Assembly: GCA_963733085.1 (NCBI GenBank)
Contig: CAVTBY010000007.1
Location: forward strand, 23,734 to 87,733
DNA: 64,000 nucleotides
Reading direction: 5' to 3'
DNA from: Desertimonas sp963733085
Lineage (GTDB): Bacteria > Actinomycetota > Acidimicrobiia > Acidimicrobiales > Ilumatobacteraceae
Below are positions 52,615-62,841 of this stretch, piece by piece; positions within the stretch are counted from its first letter, which is position 1; every line of letters starts with the position of its first letter. Made by a program: the position numbers and the translations under genes. The notes beneath the pieces are model-generated. The model saw only the letters and a list, made by a program, of their open reading frames with translations. It was not told where the DNA came from and did not search any database.

Positions 52615-53628
52615 AGGGGCCGTCATCCAGGTGATGAGCGTCCAGCCGGCCTTGCGCTTGGCTTCGTCGAGGCCCGCCGGCTGCACCAGCGAGGCGCCGC
52701 CGATCGGCACGGCGTTGCGCACATTCATCGGCACGAACGCGACCTTGTAGGGGAATTTCGCGTTGTTGCGGATATGCGTGAGCGAGCCGGTCGACAGCAG
52801 CATCATCGAGGATTGTCCGGCGAGGAACGAGGAGGAGACGCCGGGGCCTTTTTGTTCGCCGGCCGGATGCACCTTGTGCTTGTGCACGAGGTCGGACCAG
52901 AAGGTCATGGCGCCGAGCATCGACGGCGTGTCGTAATACACCTCGCCGCCGAATTCCTCATTGTACCAGCGTCCGCCATTCGACATGGTGAGCGCCTGCA
53001 GGATCCAGCCGCCGTAATCGTAGTTCGACGGCGCCATGATGCCCCAGCGCGTGACGCGGTCGCCGTCGCGCTTGACGAGCTTCTTGGCGGCGACGATCAC
53101 GTCCTGCCAGGTCTTCGGCGGGTTTTCCGGATCGAGGCCGGCTTCCTTGAAATGCTCGACATTGTAATAGAGCAGCGGCGTCGAATTGTGGAACGGCACG
53201 CCGTAGACCTTGCGGTCGATCACTGCGTTCGGATGCAACGCGGGAAAGAACTGCCCCATGAAGTTTTCGTTGGTCTTTCCGCTCGCCTTGATCAGGTCGT
53301 CGAAATTGACGATGTCGCCTTCGATCACGAGGTCGGTCAGGAAGTTGGCCGACATGATGACGGCGGCCGGCGGCTTGCCGGCCTTGGTCGCGGCGCGGGT
53401 CTTGATCAGCGTTTCGTCGTAGGTGCCGGTGTAGACCGGGGTCGCCACGATGCCGGGATGCGTTTCATTGAACTCCTTGATCAGAGCGGTCATGTCGCGG
53501 GCGAGCTGGCCGTCGACCGGAACCGGAAAGAACAGTTCGATTTCGGTATTGGCTTTCGCCATGTTCGTCGACGCGAACAGCGTCACGAACGCGGCAACCA
53601 TTGCCGCTTTCAACCATCGATGTGTCAT
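52615..53628 (-). CDS. ABC transporter substrate-binding protein, UgpB-like, 3' end cut
   Basis: About 338 residues remain from ATG 53628 (ribosome-binding site AAGGAG). The signal peptide is MTHRWLKAAMVAAFVTLFAS; the mature part is a family 1 binding protein: IELFFPVPVDGQLARDMTAL, VYGVPFHNSTPLLYYNVEHF, NEEFGGEVYYDTPSMLGAMT. These patterns resemble glycerol-3-phosphate-binding UgpB. The protein breaks off after GWTLITWMTA, where the glycosyltransferase start ATG (52613) follows on the same strand; about 90 residues are missing. This is the cleanest gene of the alphaproteobacterial block, without internal indels. Confidence 0.82.
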
Positions 53629-53639
53629 ATGCTTCTCCT

Positions 53640-54486
53640 TCATTTGATGCCTGACATCATGAAACTGTTGACGAAGCGCCGCTGAAACAGCGCGAAGCCG
53701 ATGATCAGCGGCGCGATCACAAGGAACGTCCCGGCCGCGATCACGCCCCAGGCCTGCGCGCCCTCGGCGCCGCGCGTGAAGGTCGCGAGCCCGACGGTGA
53801 GCGGGCGCAGGTCCGGCGAGTTGATCACCATCAGCGGCCAGAGAAATTCGTTCCAATGCGCGGTGACGGAGATGATCGAGAAGGCGATCAAGGACGGCGT
53901 TGCGAGCGGCAGATAGATGTGGCGGATCCGGTGCCACCAGCGCGCGCCGTCCATCAGCGCGGCTTCCTCGAGCTCGATCGGGATGCTGCGAAAGGCCTGC
54001 CGCATCATGAAGGTGCCGAACGCGGTCGCGAAATAGGGCGCCATCACGCCGGCCAGCGTGTTGTAGAGGCCGAGCTGCGCGATCGTCGTGAGGTTCGGAA
54101 CCAGCAGCACGATCGGGACCAGCATGAGCTGGATCAGGAAAGCGTAGAAGAAGAACGTCTTTCCGGGGAATTTCAGCCGCGCGAAGGCATAGGCCGCAAG
54201 CGACATGGTGACGATCTGAACCGCGAGGATGCCCGCGCAGATGATCGCTGTGTTCAGGTAGTAGCGCAGAAAATCCGCCGACGCCCAGGCCTCGCGGAAA
54301 TTGTCGAAGCTCGGAACATAATCCGGAACGAGCGAGGCCATATCGGCCGCGCCGGCGCCGCCGGGCCGAAACGCTGCGACGATCATCCAGGCAAACGGCG
54401 ATCATCCACAACGAGCGCGGCGATCATCGCGAGCCCATTGGCCGGCCGACGAATGTGCGCAGCGACGCAGCGAACCGCACGATCAT
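53640..54486 (-). CDS. ABC transporter permease, UgpE-like (frameshifted near 5' end)
   Basis: About 280 residues. Six membrane segments; the EAA loop is EEAALMDGARWWHRIRHIYL. The start ATG 54486 overlaps the stop of the other permease (ATGA). Two single-base insertions at about 54393 and 54405 (an extra G before ATGATC in each) split the first membrane helix; corrected it reads LAMIAALVVMIAVCLWMIVA. It belongs with the UgpB-like and UgpA-like genes in an importer of a phosphorylated or phosphonate compound. Confidence 0.82.
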
Positions 54487-55412
54487 TGGCGCGCGTCCTC
54501 CGGGCTCAAGTCCATCTGCCGGAGCGACACGGTCGATAGCGCGATCAGGAAGACGAGCGAGACGATGGTCGCGGCCGCCGCCTTGCCGAGGTCGTAGCGC
54601 TCGACCGCCTGCTGATAGACGTAGAACAGGAGGAGATTGGTGGAGTTGGACGGTCCGCCCTTGGTCAGAACGAAGATGTGGTCGACCTGGGTGACGACAT
54701 TCAGAAGCGCGATCACGAAAACGAACGCGATGGTCGGCCGCAGATAAGGCAGCGTGACATAGCGCAGCTTCTGCCAGGCCGACGCGCCGTCGATGATGGC
54801 GGTCTCATAGGCTTCGGGCGGGATCGCCTGCAGGCCGGCCAGGAAGAACAGCATGTAATAGCCGGCATTCTTCCAGATCGTCAGGCCCATGATCGAATAG
54901 AGCGCGATGTCCGGATCGCCGATCCAGTTGGCGCCCTGGACGCCGAGCTTTGCGAGGTAGTGATCGATCAGGCCGATGCCGGGCAGGAAGATGAAAAGAA
55001 AGAGCGACGCCACCGCGACCAGCGGAACGAGGACGGGCAGAAAGAAGATCGAACGCAAGAGGGCGTTGAATTGCGTCGATTGCTTCAAGCCAGCGCGAAT
55101 GAAAGCGCGAGGATCAGACTCGGAACGACGGTGCCGAAGGCATAGATCAGGTTGTTGACAAGCGCGTGCTGGAAGGCCGGATCGTCAAACAGGACGCGGA
55201 AATTTCGCCAGTCCGACGAAGGTCGAGTGTCCGCGCTTTTCTTCGTGGATGGATTGCCACGCCACCTGCGCCAGCGGCCAATAGGTGAAGAGGCAGAGAA
55301 ACACGAGCGACGGCGCAAGCAACGCAATCCCGAGCATGTTACGCGGGAGCACGAATGTCCGTTCGCGAGCAGCTTGACCAAAAGCAAATTTCGGAACGGC
55401 GAGGTCCGACAT
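54483..55412 (-). CDS. ABC transporter permease, UgpA-like (frameshifted)
   Basis: About 305 residues from ATG 55412 (MSDLAVPKFAFGQAARERTF). Frame changes at about 55205 and 55090 divide it into three readable parts: APSLVFLCLFTYWPLAQVAW, then PAFQHALVNNLIYAFGTVVP, then STQFNALLRSIFFLPVLVPL and onward. The EAA loop is YETAIIDGASAWQKLRYVTL. First gene of the ugp-like operon, with a probable Pho box 44 bases upstream. The ATPase gene is not visible and may lie beyond the cut binding-protein gene. Confidence 0.78.
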
Positions 55413-55455
55413 GGGCACCACGTTTAAGTTCGGTGCTTCGACCTCTAGGAGACGC

Positions 55456-55473
55456 GCGACACTCGGATGACAG
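55456..55473 (-). promoter_or_regulatory. Probable Pho box upstream of the ugp-like operon
   Basis: Read on the minus strand: CTGTCAT-CCGA-GTGTCGC, two imperfect 7-bp PhoB repeats separated by four bases, 44 bases before the permease start. It is weaker than the two boxes near phnC but has correct spacing and orientation. Confidence 0.6.
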
Positions 55474-55547
55474 GACGATTGCAATTCACAGAAAAGGAAT
55501 GCCCATAAACGATGCAATTCCGGTCGCGCCGCCATCGCTCGCGATGA

Positions 55548-56183
55548 TCAAGCCGGCTCGCTCACGCGCTCGTATTTCTCCAGAAATTCTTCGATCCGCA
55601 ATGCGCGAAAATCGGGCAGGGCGGCGCGCAGTCGAGCATGGCTCCAATCCCACCACGCGAGTGCTTTCAGCCGTTCGGCAATGTCTTCCGGAAAGCGGCG
55701 GCGCACCGGCCGTGCCGGATTGCCGGCAACGATCGTGTATTCGGGCACATCCTTGGTCACGATGGCGCCGGCAGCGATCACCGCGCCGGTTCCGATCGTG
55801 CGGCCCGGGCAGCACGATTGCGCCATGGCCGATCCAGACATCGTGACCGATCGCGACCCGGCTGCGAGCTCCGCCAATTGAAAAACGCCGACGTCGTCGG
55901 TTTCGCCTTCGAAATAGGCGCTGGCGCGATAGGTGAAATGCGCCTGGCTGGCGCGCGCATCGGATGATTGCCGGGATTGATCCGCGTCATTGCGGCAATC
56001 GAGCAGAACTTGCCGATGCGAGGCATAGACGATGTCGCTGTCATTGACGACATAGGAATAGTCGCCGAGCTCGACTTCGAGCAGCTTGGTGCGCTCGCCC
56101 ACCTCAGTATAGCGGCCGAGGACGCTGTCGCGGACCTCGCGCCCGCGATGCACAAGCGGCGTTTCCGACAGCTTGGTCGCCAT
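55548..56183 (-). CDS. Phosphonate-locus hexapeptide acyltransferase (frameshifted)
   Basis: About 210 residues of the left-handed beta-helix transferase family found in phn clusters (TIGR03308 type). It starts MATKLSETPLVHRGREVRDS at 56183. Hexapeptide repeats run through GTGAVIAAGAIVTKDVPEY, ending IVAGNPARPVRRRFPEDIAE and the C-terminal WWDWSHARLRAALPDFRALR. The centre (about 55790-56040) is scrambled by several single-base indels; other frames there read HRQVL/GKFCSIAAMTRINPGNHP, which is the expected active-site region. Divergent from phnC. It probably acetylates an aminophosphonate or a pathway intermediate; the exact role is unproven. Confidence 0.78.
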   Translation of the reverse strand: MATKLSETPLVHRGREVRDSVLGRYTEVGERTKLLEVELGDYSYVVNDSDIVYASHRQVLLDCRNDADQSRQSSDARASQAHFTYRASAYFEGETDDVGVFQLAELAAGSRSVTMSGSAMAQSCCPGRTIGTGAVIAAGAIVTKDVPEYTIVAGNPARPVRRRFPEDIAERLKALAWWDWSHARLRAALPDFRALRIEEFLEKYERVSEPA

Positions 56184-56235
56184 GTGAGCCCTCCCGAGTG
56201 TCGATGTGTTAGGCGTCACGGCCTGAAATCCGACG

Positions 56236-56253
56236 ATGACATCTGGATGACAG
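56236..56253 (-). promoter_or_regulatory. Pho box facing the hexapeptide transferase gene
   Basis: On the minus strand CTGTCAT-CCAG-ATGTCAT, close to the PhoB consensus CTGTCAT-N4-CTGTCAT, 53 bases upstream of the transferase start. Confidence 0.75.
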
Positions 56254-56299
56254 TTTGCAAGACAATCCACACAAATGGGAGGCGTGCGCCAAGTGAAAA

Positions 56300-56317
56300 C
56301 TGTCATCGGACTGTCAC
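56300..56317 (+). promoter_or_regulatory. Pho box upstream of phnC
   Basis: CTGTCAT-CGGA-CTGTCAC matches the PhoB consensus at all but the last base, 58 bases upstream of phnC. It predicts induction of the phn operon by phosphate starvation. With the box at 56236 it forms a divergent Pho-controlled promoter region (56184-56374). Confidence 0.85.
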
Positions 56318-56374
56318 GGAAGTGTCTAACGCTACGACTAGCGGTTGCACCGCAACAGGAAGCGAGTCGACTCA

Positions 56375-57327
56375 ATGCACATCTCCGAGAGCGGGACGAT
56401 TGCCGCCGTTGAAATTTCGCGCGTGCATAAGTCGTTCGTGAGCGGCATTCCCGTTCTCAACAACATCAATTTACGCGTCAGCCGTGGAGAGATGGTCGCG
56501 CTGATCGGCGCGTCCGGCTCCGGGAAAGTCGACGCTCATCCGCACGATCGCCGGTCTGACGCCGATCGATCGCGGCGCACACCGGCGACGGGATGATCCG
56601 GATTTTCGGTGAGCCGATTCAAAGCCAGGGCCGTGTCGACCAGCGCGGCCGGCAACTCTGCGCGCGCGCGTCGGCGTCGTGTTCCAGCAATTCAATCTCG
56701 TGTCGCGCCTGTCGGTTCTGACCAATGTTCTGCTGGGCCTGCTGGGTCAGGTGCCGCGCTGGCGCGGCTCGCTCGGGCAATTCACGCACGAAGAGAAAAA
56801 GCGCGCCATGCGCGCGTTGCAGCGCGTCGGCATCGAGAAGCATGCGCTCAAGCGCGGCTCGGAATTGTCCGGCGGACAGCAGCAGCGCGCGGCGATCGCG
56901 CGCACCCTGCTGCAGGGCGCCGATGTGCTGATCGCCGACGAGCCGATCGCGTCGCTCGATCCGAGCTCGGCCCGGCGCGTGATGGATATCCTCTCCGATC
57001 TGAACGAGCACGAGGGCATCACCGTTCTCGTGTCGCTGCATCAGGTCGAATATGCGCTGCGTTATTGCCCGCGCACCATCGCACTTCGAAATGGCGAGGT
57101 TGTCTATGACGGCCCGTCCGGAGCGGCTGACGCCGAAATTCCTCGGCGAACTCTACGGCGCCGAAAGCCAGGAATTGTTCCTGCCGACGCTGCAGGAAGA
57201 AATCGACGACGCGGTCGTGCGGCGGCCGCGACAAGCACGCGGCGAATGGTCGGCGCGCGCGTGCCGGCGGGCGTGCTCGCCCAGAAAGTCCAATCAGACG
57301 AATATCGAGGCGGCAGGCGCCGCCTGA
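56375..57327 (+). CDS. phnC: Phosphonate ABC transporter ATPase PhnC (frameshifted)
   Basis: About 285-310 residues. It starts MHISESGTIAAVEISRVHKS. An extra G at 56528 breaks the Walker A just after SGSGK; two further indels lie near 56580-56660. After them the frame is good: VVFQQFNLVSRLSVLTNVLL (Q loop), signature SELSGGQQQRAAIARTLLQG, Walker B DVLIADEPIASLD, and LVSLHQVEYALRYCPRTIAL. An extra G at about 57127 shifts the last part (LTPKFLGELYGAESQELFLP). First gene of the C-P lyase operon, driven from the Pho box at 56300. Confidence 0.88.
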
Positions 57328-57406
57328 CGATCTCTGCGCCAGTGTGCGTATCCGGCGAACCGTAAATCTGACGACTGAACAATCCGAACAGTGAGGAGCT
57401 AAACAG

Positions 57407-58423
57407 ATGCGAATTCTGCTGAATATGCTGGCTGGCGCTGCGCTTGCGACCAGCGCTCGCCGTGGCGCCGCAAGCCAAGGCGCAAAACGCGAACGAGATC
57501 AATTTCGGCATCATCTCGACCGAAGCCACGCTCGAATCTGAAGACGATCTGGGAGCCGTTCCTGGCCGCGATGGCCAAGGGCACCGGCCTCAAGGTCAAC
57601 GGCTTCTACGCCTCGGATTATGCCGGCGTGATCGAGGCGCATGCGCTTCAACAAGGTGCAGGTCGCCTGGTACGGCAACAAGTCGGCGATGGAAGCGGTC
57701 GACCGCTCCAACGGCGAAGTGTTCGCGCAGATCGGTCGATGCGACCGGCAACCCCGGTTATTGGTCGCATCTCGATCGTGCACAAGGACTCGCCGATCAA
57801 TACGCTCGACGACGTCCTCAAATGCGACAAGTCGATCGATTTCGGCATCGGCGATCCGAATTCGACCTCGGGCTTCCTTGTGCCGACGACCTACATTTTC
57901 GCGGCCAAGAACATCGACCCGAAGCAATGCTTCAAGACCGTGCGCAACGCCTCGCATGAAGCCAATGCCATGGCGGTCGCCAACAAGCAGGTCGACGGTC
58001 GCCACCAACAACAGCGAAAATCTGCAGCCGTCTCGAAAAGACCGCGCCGGAAGCCCGCAAGAACATCAAGGTCGATCTGGACCTCGCCGCTGATCCCGAG
58101 CGATCCGCTGGTCTGGCGCAAGGATCTCGATCCGGCCGCCAAGGCCAAGCTCTACACCTTCGTCATGACCTATGGCCGCAACGGCACGCCGGAGGAAATC
58201 GCCGAAGCCCGCAAGGTGCTTGCCGGCTCTGCAATGGGCGCCGTTCAGGCCGTCGTCCGATGCGCAGCTCTATCCGATCCGTCAGCTCGAGATCAGCAAG
58301 AACATGCTGAAGGTCAAGCAGGACGACAAGCTGTCCGACGCCGACAAGAAGGCGCAGCTCGACAAGCTGCAGGCCGACCTCGACAAGATTTCGGCGCTCG
58401 CGCAGAAAACGCCGAGCATGTAA
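57407..58423 (+). CDS. phnD: Phosphonate-binding protein PhnD (frameshifted)
   Basis: About 330 residues after correction. The signal peptide MRILLNMLAGAALAT is followed by INFGIISTEAT, WEPFLAAMAKGTGLKVNGFY, VQVAWYGNKSAMEAVDRSNG, FGIGDPNSTSGFLVPTTYIF and a Lys-rich helical C terminus (KQDDKLSDADKKAQLDKLQA). At least nine single-base changes are spread along it, mostly insertions such as CTCATC to CTCGATC near 57770, GTCATC to GTCGATC near 58074, and GCGATG to GCGCATG near 57646. The periplasmic protein delivers phosphonates to PhnE/PhnC. Followed by a strong hairpin at 58431. Confidence 0.88.
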
Positions 58424-58430
58424 TCGAACA

Positions 58431-58462
58431 CGGCCGGCGCCGCGACTCGCAGGCGCCGGCCG
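58431..58462 (+). terminator. Intercistronic hairpin between phnD and phnE
   Basis: CGGCCGGCGCC and its exact complement GGCGCCGGCCG around a 10-base loop, 8 bases after the phnD stop. It is not followed by a T-run, so it probably stabilises the phnD message and reduces downstream expression, like the hairpin at 14383 in the sugar operon. Confidence 0.7.
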
Positions 58463-58491
58463 ATCTTCCTCTCGCCTGAATACGGACTGTA

Positions 58492-59312
58492 ATGACGACT
58501 GCCATCCAGCACGGCCCGTTGGACGACATCGCCGTTCCGAAGAAGACCGTTGGCGCAACGCCTGCGCGTTCCGCTGATCTGGGCTGGCGCATCGCGCTGC
58601 TGCTCGCCTGGAGCTGGTCTCCGGCGGAGATTTTCGAATTCGTCAATCTGTTCACCGACTGGCGCAACATGGCCGAGTTCGGCGCGGCGTTCCTGCAGCC
58701 CGAATTTCCACGAATGGCGGCTCTATCTCGAGGAGATGGTGGTCACCATCCAGATCGCGGTCTGGGGCACGGCGCTCGCCGTGGTGCTCGGCATTCCGTT
58801 TTCGATCCTGAGCTCGTCCAATATCTGCCCGCCTGGATCGTGCAGCCGGTGCGCCGCCTGATGGATTCCTGCCGCGCCATCAACGAAATCGTGTTCGCGC
58901 TGCTGTTCGTCGTCGCGGTCGGCCTTGGGCCGTTCGCCGGCGTGATGGCGCTTGTTCATCCACAATACCGGCATCATCGCGAAGCTGTTTTCGGAAGCGG
59001 TCGAAGCCGCCGATCCGCGCCCGGTCGAAGGCATCCGCGCCACCGGCTCGAGCCGGCTGCAAGAGGTGATTTTCGGCGTGGTGCCGCAGGTCATGCCGCT
59101 CTGGACGCTCGTACACGCTCTATCGCTTCGAGACCAATGTGCGCTCGGCGACCGTGCTCGGCATCATCGGCGCCGGCGGCATCGGCCAGACGCTCTACGA
59201 GAATATCCGCAGCTTCCAATATTCCTCGACCGCCGCGATCATCATCATCATCGTGCTGTCGGTGATGCTGATCGACATCACGAGTGCGCGGCTGCGCAAG
59301 ATGCTGGTCTAG
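58492..59312 (+). CDS. phnE: Phosphonate ABC transporter permease PhnE (frameshifted)
   Basis: About 270 residues. The cytoplasmic lead MTTAIQHGPLDDIAVPKKTV is followed by LYLEEMVVTIQIAVWGTALA, VVLGIPFSILSSSNICP, NEIVFALLFVVAVGLGPFAG, the coupling-loop region EAVEAADPRPVEGIRATGSS and the ending AAIIIIIVLSVMLIDITSAR. Indels at about 58715, 58840, 58955 and 59115 move the reading among all three frames. Six membrane helices are inferable. The stop TAG at 59310-59312 is followed 40 bases on by phnG. Confidence 0.87.
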
Positions 59313-59352
59313 CGCGCGTCATGCTCGAACGAACCGCGAGCTTTTCCATCGA

Positions 59353-59806
59353 ATGATCCGGCGCAGGAAGCCCGCAAACGCGCGATGGCCGTGCTCGCCG
59401 CGGCCGATACCGCGTCGATCGCGTCGGCATCTCGCGCAACTCGAGCGAGCTTCCGTCGGCGCAGACTATCCGCGCGCCGGAATGCGGCCTGGTCATGGTG
59501 CGCGGACGCATTGGCGGCGACGGGCGCGGCGTTCAATCTCGGCGAAGCGACGGTGTCGCGCGCGGCGGTGCGACTGGACAGCGGCGAAGTCGGCTTCGGC
59601 TATGCGCTCGGCCGCGACACCGAGAAAGCGCGCCTGATCGCGCATTGCGACGCGCTGCTGCAGGAGCGGACGTTTCGCGACGCGATCGAGACGCAAAGTG
59701 ATCGCGCCGCTGCGCGATGCGCAGCAAGCGAAGCGCAGATCGCCGCCGAGCAATCCGCTGCCGACGCGCGTCGATTTCTTCACCTTGGTGCGCGGGGAGG
59801 ATCTGA
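59353..59806 (+). CDS. phnG: C-P lyase subunit PhnG (frameshifted)
   Basis: About 150 residues. Readable parts: DPAQEARKRAMAVLAAAD, CGLVMVRGRIGG, then AAFNLGEATVSRAAVRLDSG and EVGFGYALGRDTEKARLIAH, and the typical ending TRVDFFTLVRGED before a TGA at 59804. The start is uncertain (ATG 59353 or 59321) because an indel lies at the first codons. PhnG is part of the PhnGHI complex that couples phosphonate to ATP by displacing adenine. The stop overlaps nearly with the phnH ATG at 59808. Confidence 0.82.
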
Positions 59807-59807
59807 G

Positions 59808-60393
59808 ATGCTCGCGCTGGCTTCGCCGATCCGGTCATCGCCTCGCAATCGGTATTCCGCTCGGTCATGGATGCGCTCGCGCGTCCCGGCCGCATCGTCA
59901 CGCTGATCGCGCAGACGACGGCCCGGCGCCATTGTTGCCGGCACGGCGGCGATCGCCTCACATTGTTCGATCACGACACGCCGGTCTGGATCGATGCGCC
60001 GGTCGCGGGAGAGGCGGTGGAATGGCTGCGCTTTCATACCGCCGCGCCGGTCGTGACCGATCCGAAGGATTGCGCTTTCGCGATCGTGACCGATGCCGCC
60101 CGCTTGCCGGCCTTCGATCGTTTCAATCTCGGCAATCACGAATATCCGGATCAATCGACGACCGATCATCGTGCAGGTCGACGGCATTGGAGGGCGGGCT
60201 CGCGATGCGACCTCACCGGGCCGGGCATTCAGTCGCAGGCACGGTCGCCCGAGCCGCTTCCGCGCCGACATGCATCGAACGCCTCGCCGACAACCGTGCG
60301 CTGCTTTCCGCGCGGCATCGATCTGCGTCTTCGTTGCCGGCAACGACGTCGTCGCGCTGCCGCGTTCGGTGCGCGTCGGCCGGAGGACGCTGA
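59808..60393 (+). CDS. phnH: C-P lyase subunit PhnH (frameshifted)
   Basis: About 190 residues. Readable parts in different frames: FRSVMDALARPGRIVTLIAQ, then TLFDHDTPVWIDAPVAGEAV and EWLRFHTAAPVVTDPKDCAF, then ADNRALFPRGIDL with FVAGNDVVALPRSVRVG, ending at the TGA 60391-60393 one base before phnI. Indels near 59830, 59925, 60165, 60215 and 60330. PhnH is the scaffold subunit of the core complex. Confidence 0.82.
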
Positions 60394-60394
60394 C

Positions 60395-61508
60395 ATGTAT
60401 GTCGCGGTCAAGGGCGGCGAACAGGCGATCGAGAATGCGCACAAGCTGCTCGCCCATGAGCGCCGCGGCGATCCGACGATCCCGGAACTCTCGCTCGACC
60501 AGATTTCGCGAGCAGCTCACGCTCGCCGTCGATCGGGTGATGACGGAAGGCTCGCTCTACGATCGCGAACTGGCGGCGCTTGCGATCAAGCAGGCGCGCG
60601 GCGACCTGATCGAGGCGATTTTCCTGCTGCGCGCGTTCCGCGCGACGCTGCCGCGCTTCGGCGTCGACCGAGCCGATCGAGACCGCCGACGATGGCGATC
60701 CGCCGGCGGATTTCGGCGACCTTCAAGGATCTGCCGGGCGGCCAGGTGCTCGGGCCGACCTTCGACTACACGCATCGGCTGCTCGATCCGCAATCGGCGC
60801 GACGGCGCGCGGCGCGAGCCGGAGCGCGCCGCGGCCGACCAGACGACGCGATGCCGCGCGTCACCGATCTGCTCGGCCGCCGACGATCTGATCGAGCGCT
60901 CGGCGCCGGCGAACGACGACGCGCCGGTCGGCGATCTCACCCGCGATCCGTTGTCGTTTCCGGCCGAGCGCGATCTGCGGCTGCAGAATCTCGCGCGCGG
61001 CGACGAGGGCTTCCTGCTCGCGCTCGGCTATTCGACGCAGCGCGGCTTCGGCCGCACGCATCCGTTCGCCGGCGAAATCCGGCTCGGCGAGGTCGAGGTC
61101 GAGTTCTTCGCCGAGGACGTCGGCTTTGCCGTGCCGCTCGGCGCGCATCACCGTCACCGAGTGCCAGATGATCAACCAGTTCACCGGTTCGGCGACGCAG
61201 CCGCCGCGCTTCACCCGCGGCTATGGGCTGACCTTCGGGCATTGCGAGCGCAAGGCGATGTCGATGGCGCTGGTCGATCGCGCGCTGCGCGCGCGCGAGC
61301 TCGGCGAGGAGACCAACGCGCCGGCGCAGGACGAGGAATTCGTGCTGTCGCATTCCGACAATGTGCAGGCGACCGGCTTCGTCGAGCATCTGAAGCTTCC
61401 GCATTACGTCGACTTCCAGGCCGAGCTCGGACTGGTCCGCATGCTGCGCAAGGAATTCGAAGCGAAGGCGAGCACGCGCCGAGTCCGATGCCGGAGGCCG
61501 CCGAATGA
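60395..61508 (+). CDS. phnI: C-P lyase subunit PhnI (frameshifted)
   Basis: About 365 residues. Starts MYVAVKGGEQAIENAHKLLA; continues VMTEGSLYDRELAALAIKQA, ATFKDLPGGQVLGPTFDYTH, ARGDEGFLLALGYSTQRGFG, RTHPFAGEIRLGEVEVEFFA and AMSMALVDRALRARELGEET. About eight frame changes: an extra T at 60505, extra G at 60666 and 60691, and others near 60802, 60848, 60877, 61146 and 61477. PhnI is the nucleosidase-type catalytic subunit that forms the ribose-5-phosphonate intermediate with PhnGHL. The stop overlaps the phnJ ATG (ATGA). Confidence 0.88.
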
Positions 61509-62375
61509 ACGCGCCGCACCTACAACTTCGCCTATCTCGACGAGCAGACCAAGCGGATGATCCGCCGCGCGATCCTGAAGGCGATCGCGATCCCGGGCTA
61601 TCAGGTGCCGTTCGCCAGCCGCGAGATGCCGATGCCCTATGGCTGGGGCACCGGCGGCGTGCAGGTGACGGCCGTCGATCCTCGGTCCCGATGACATTCT
61701 CAAGGTGATCGATCAGGGCTCCGACGACACCACCAATGCCGTGTCGATCCGCAAATTCTTCTCCAAGACCGCCGGCGTCGCGACCACGACCCGCACGTCG
61801 GACGCGACCGTCATCCAGACGCGCCATCGCATCCCCGAGACAGCCGCTCGACCGAAGACCAGGTGCTCGTCTTCCAGGTGCCGATCCCGGAGCCGCTGCG
61901 CTTCCTCGAGCCGCGCGAGACCGAGACGCGCCGCATGCATGCGCTCGCCGAATACGGCTTGATGCATCTTGAAGCTCTACGAGGACATCGCGCGCCACGG
62001 CCATATCGCCACGACCTACGCTTATCCGGTCAAGGTCGACGGCCGCTATGTGATGGATCCGTCGCCGACGCCGAAATTCGACAATCCGAAGATGAACGAC
62101 TGCGCGGCGTTGCAATTGTTCGGCGCCGGCCGCGAGAAGCGCATCTACGCCGTTCCGCCCTACACCGAAGTGGTCTCGCTCGATTTCGAGGATCATCCGT
62201 TCGAGCGCTATCGCCACAACGCGTCCTGCGAAATCTGCGGCGCCGCCGACAGCTATCTCGACGAAGTGGTCACCGACGATCGCGGCGGACGCATGTTCGT
62301 GTGCTCCGACACCGATTATTGCGAGGAGCGCAGCGGCGCACAGGCGCGAAGCCGGCGGCGGAGGCCACGCCATGA
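61505..62375 (+). CDS. phnJ: C-P lyase core PhnJ, radical SAM (frameshifted)
   Basis: About 288 residues. The radical SAM enzyme that cleaves the carbon-phosphorus bond. Readable: LDEQTKRMIRRAILKAIAIP, GYQVPFASREMPMPYGWGTG, AEYGLMHLKLYEDIARHGHI and the cysteine-rich end ASCEICGAADS...VCSDTDYCEE, giving the cluster-binding cysteines and the late catalytic cysteine. Insertions at 61517 (C), 61677 (G), 61843 and 61850 (G) and about 61969 (T), plus one near 62325, break the frame. The restored stop at 62373-62375 overlaps the next gene by 4 bases. Confidence 0.9.
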
Positions 62376-62841
62376 CCGATGCCGGCGTGCAGATCCGCAA
62401 AGCGGAGGAGAGCCGATCTCGCCGACATTCTCGCGCTCTACGCCCAGCCCGAGATCGATGACGGCGCAGATCCTGCCGGTCAACGAAGCCAAGAAGCTGT
62501 TCGCGCGCTTCTCCGACTATCCGGATTATTCGCTCTATGTCGCGGAGCTGGGCGACAAGGTCGTCGGCAGCTTCGCGCTGCTGATCATGCACAATCTCGG
62601 CCATCTCGGCGCGCCGTCGGGCGTGGTCGAGGACGTGGTGGTCGCGGCCGACCGGCACGGACAGGGGATCGGCCAGGCCATGATGCGCTTTGCGATCGAG
62701 CGCTGCCGCGACAACGACTGCTACAAGGTTTCGCTCTCGGCCAATGCCAAGCGCTCGCGCGCGCATGCCTTTTACGAGTCGCTCGGCTTCGAGCGGCATG
62801 GCTACAGCTTTCAGGTCAATCTCAAGGACATTGCCGCGTGA
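62372..62841 (+). CDS. GNAT acetyltransferase inside the phn operon (frameshifted, PhnO-like)
   Basis: About 155 residues. The acetyl-CoA-binding region is VVEDVVVAADRHGQGIGQAM (Q/R-x-x-G-x-G/A motif RHGQGIG) and the C-terminal strand HAFYESLGFERHGYSFQVNL. Extra bases at about 62414 and 62469 break the first third (QIRKAEE, then LADILALYAQPEIDD). Similarity to PhnO, which acetylates aminoalkylphosphonates, and the location between phnJ and phnK suggest that role. Overlaps phnJ (ATGA) and phnK (GTGA). Confidence 0.78.
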
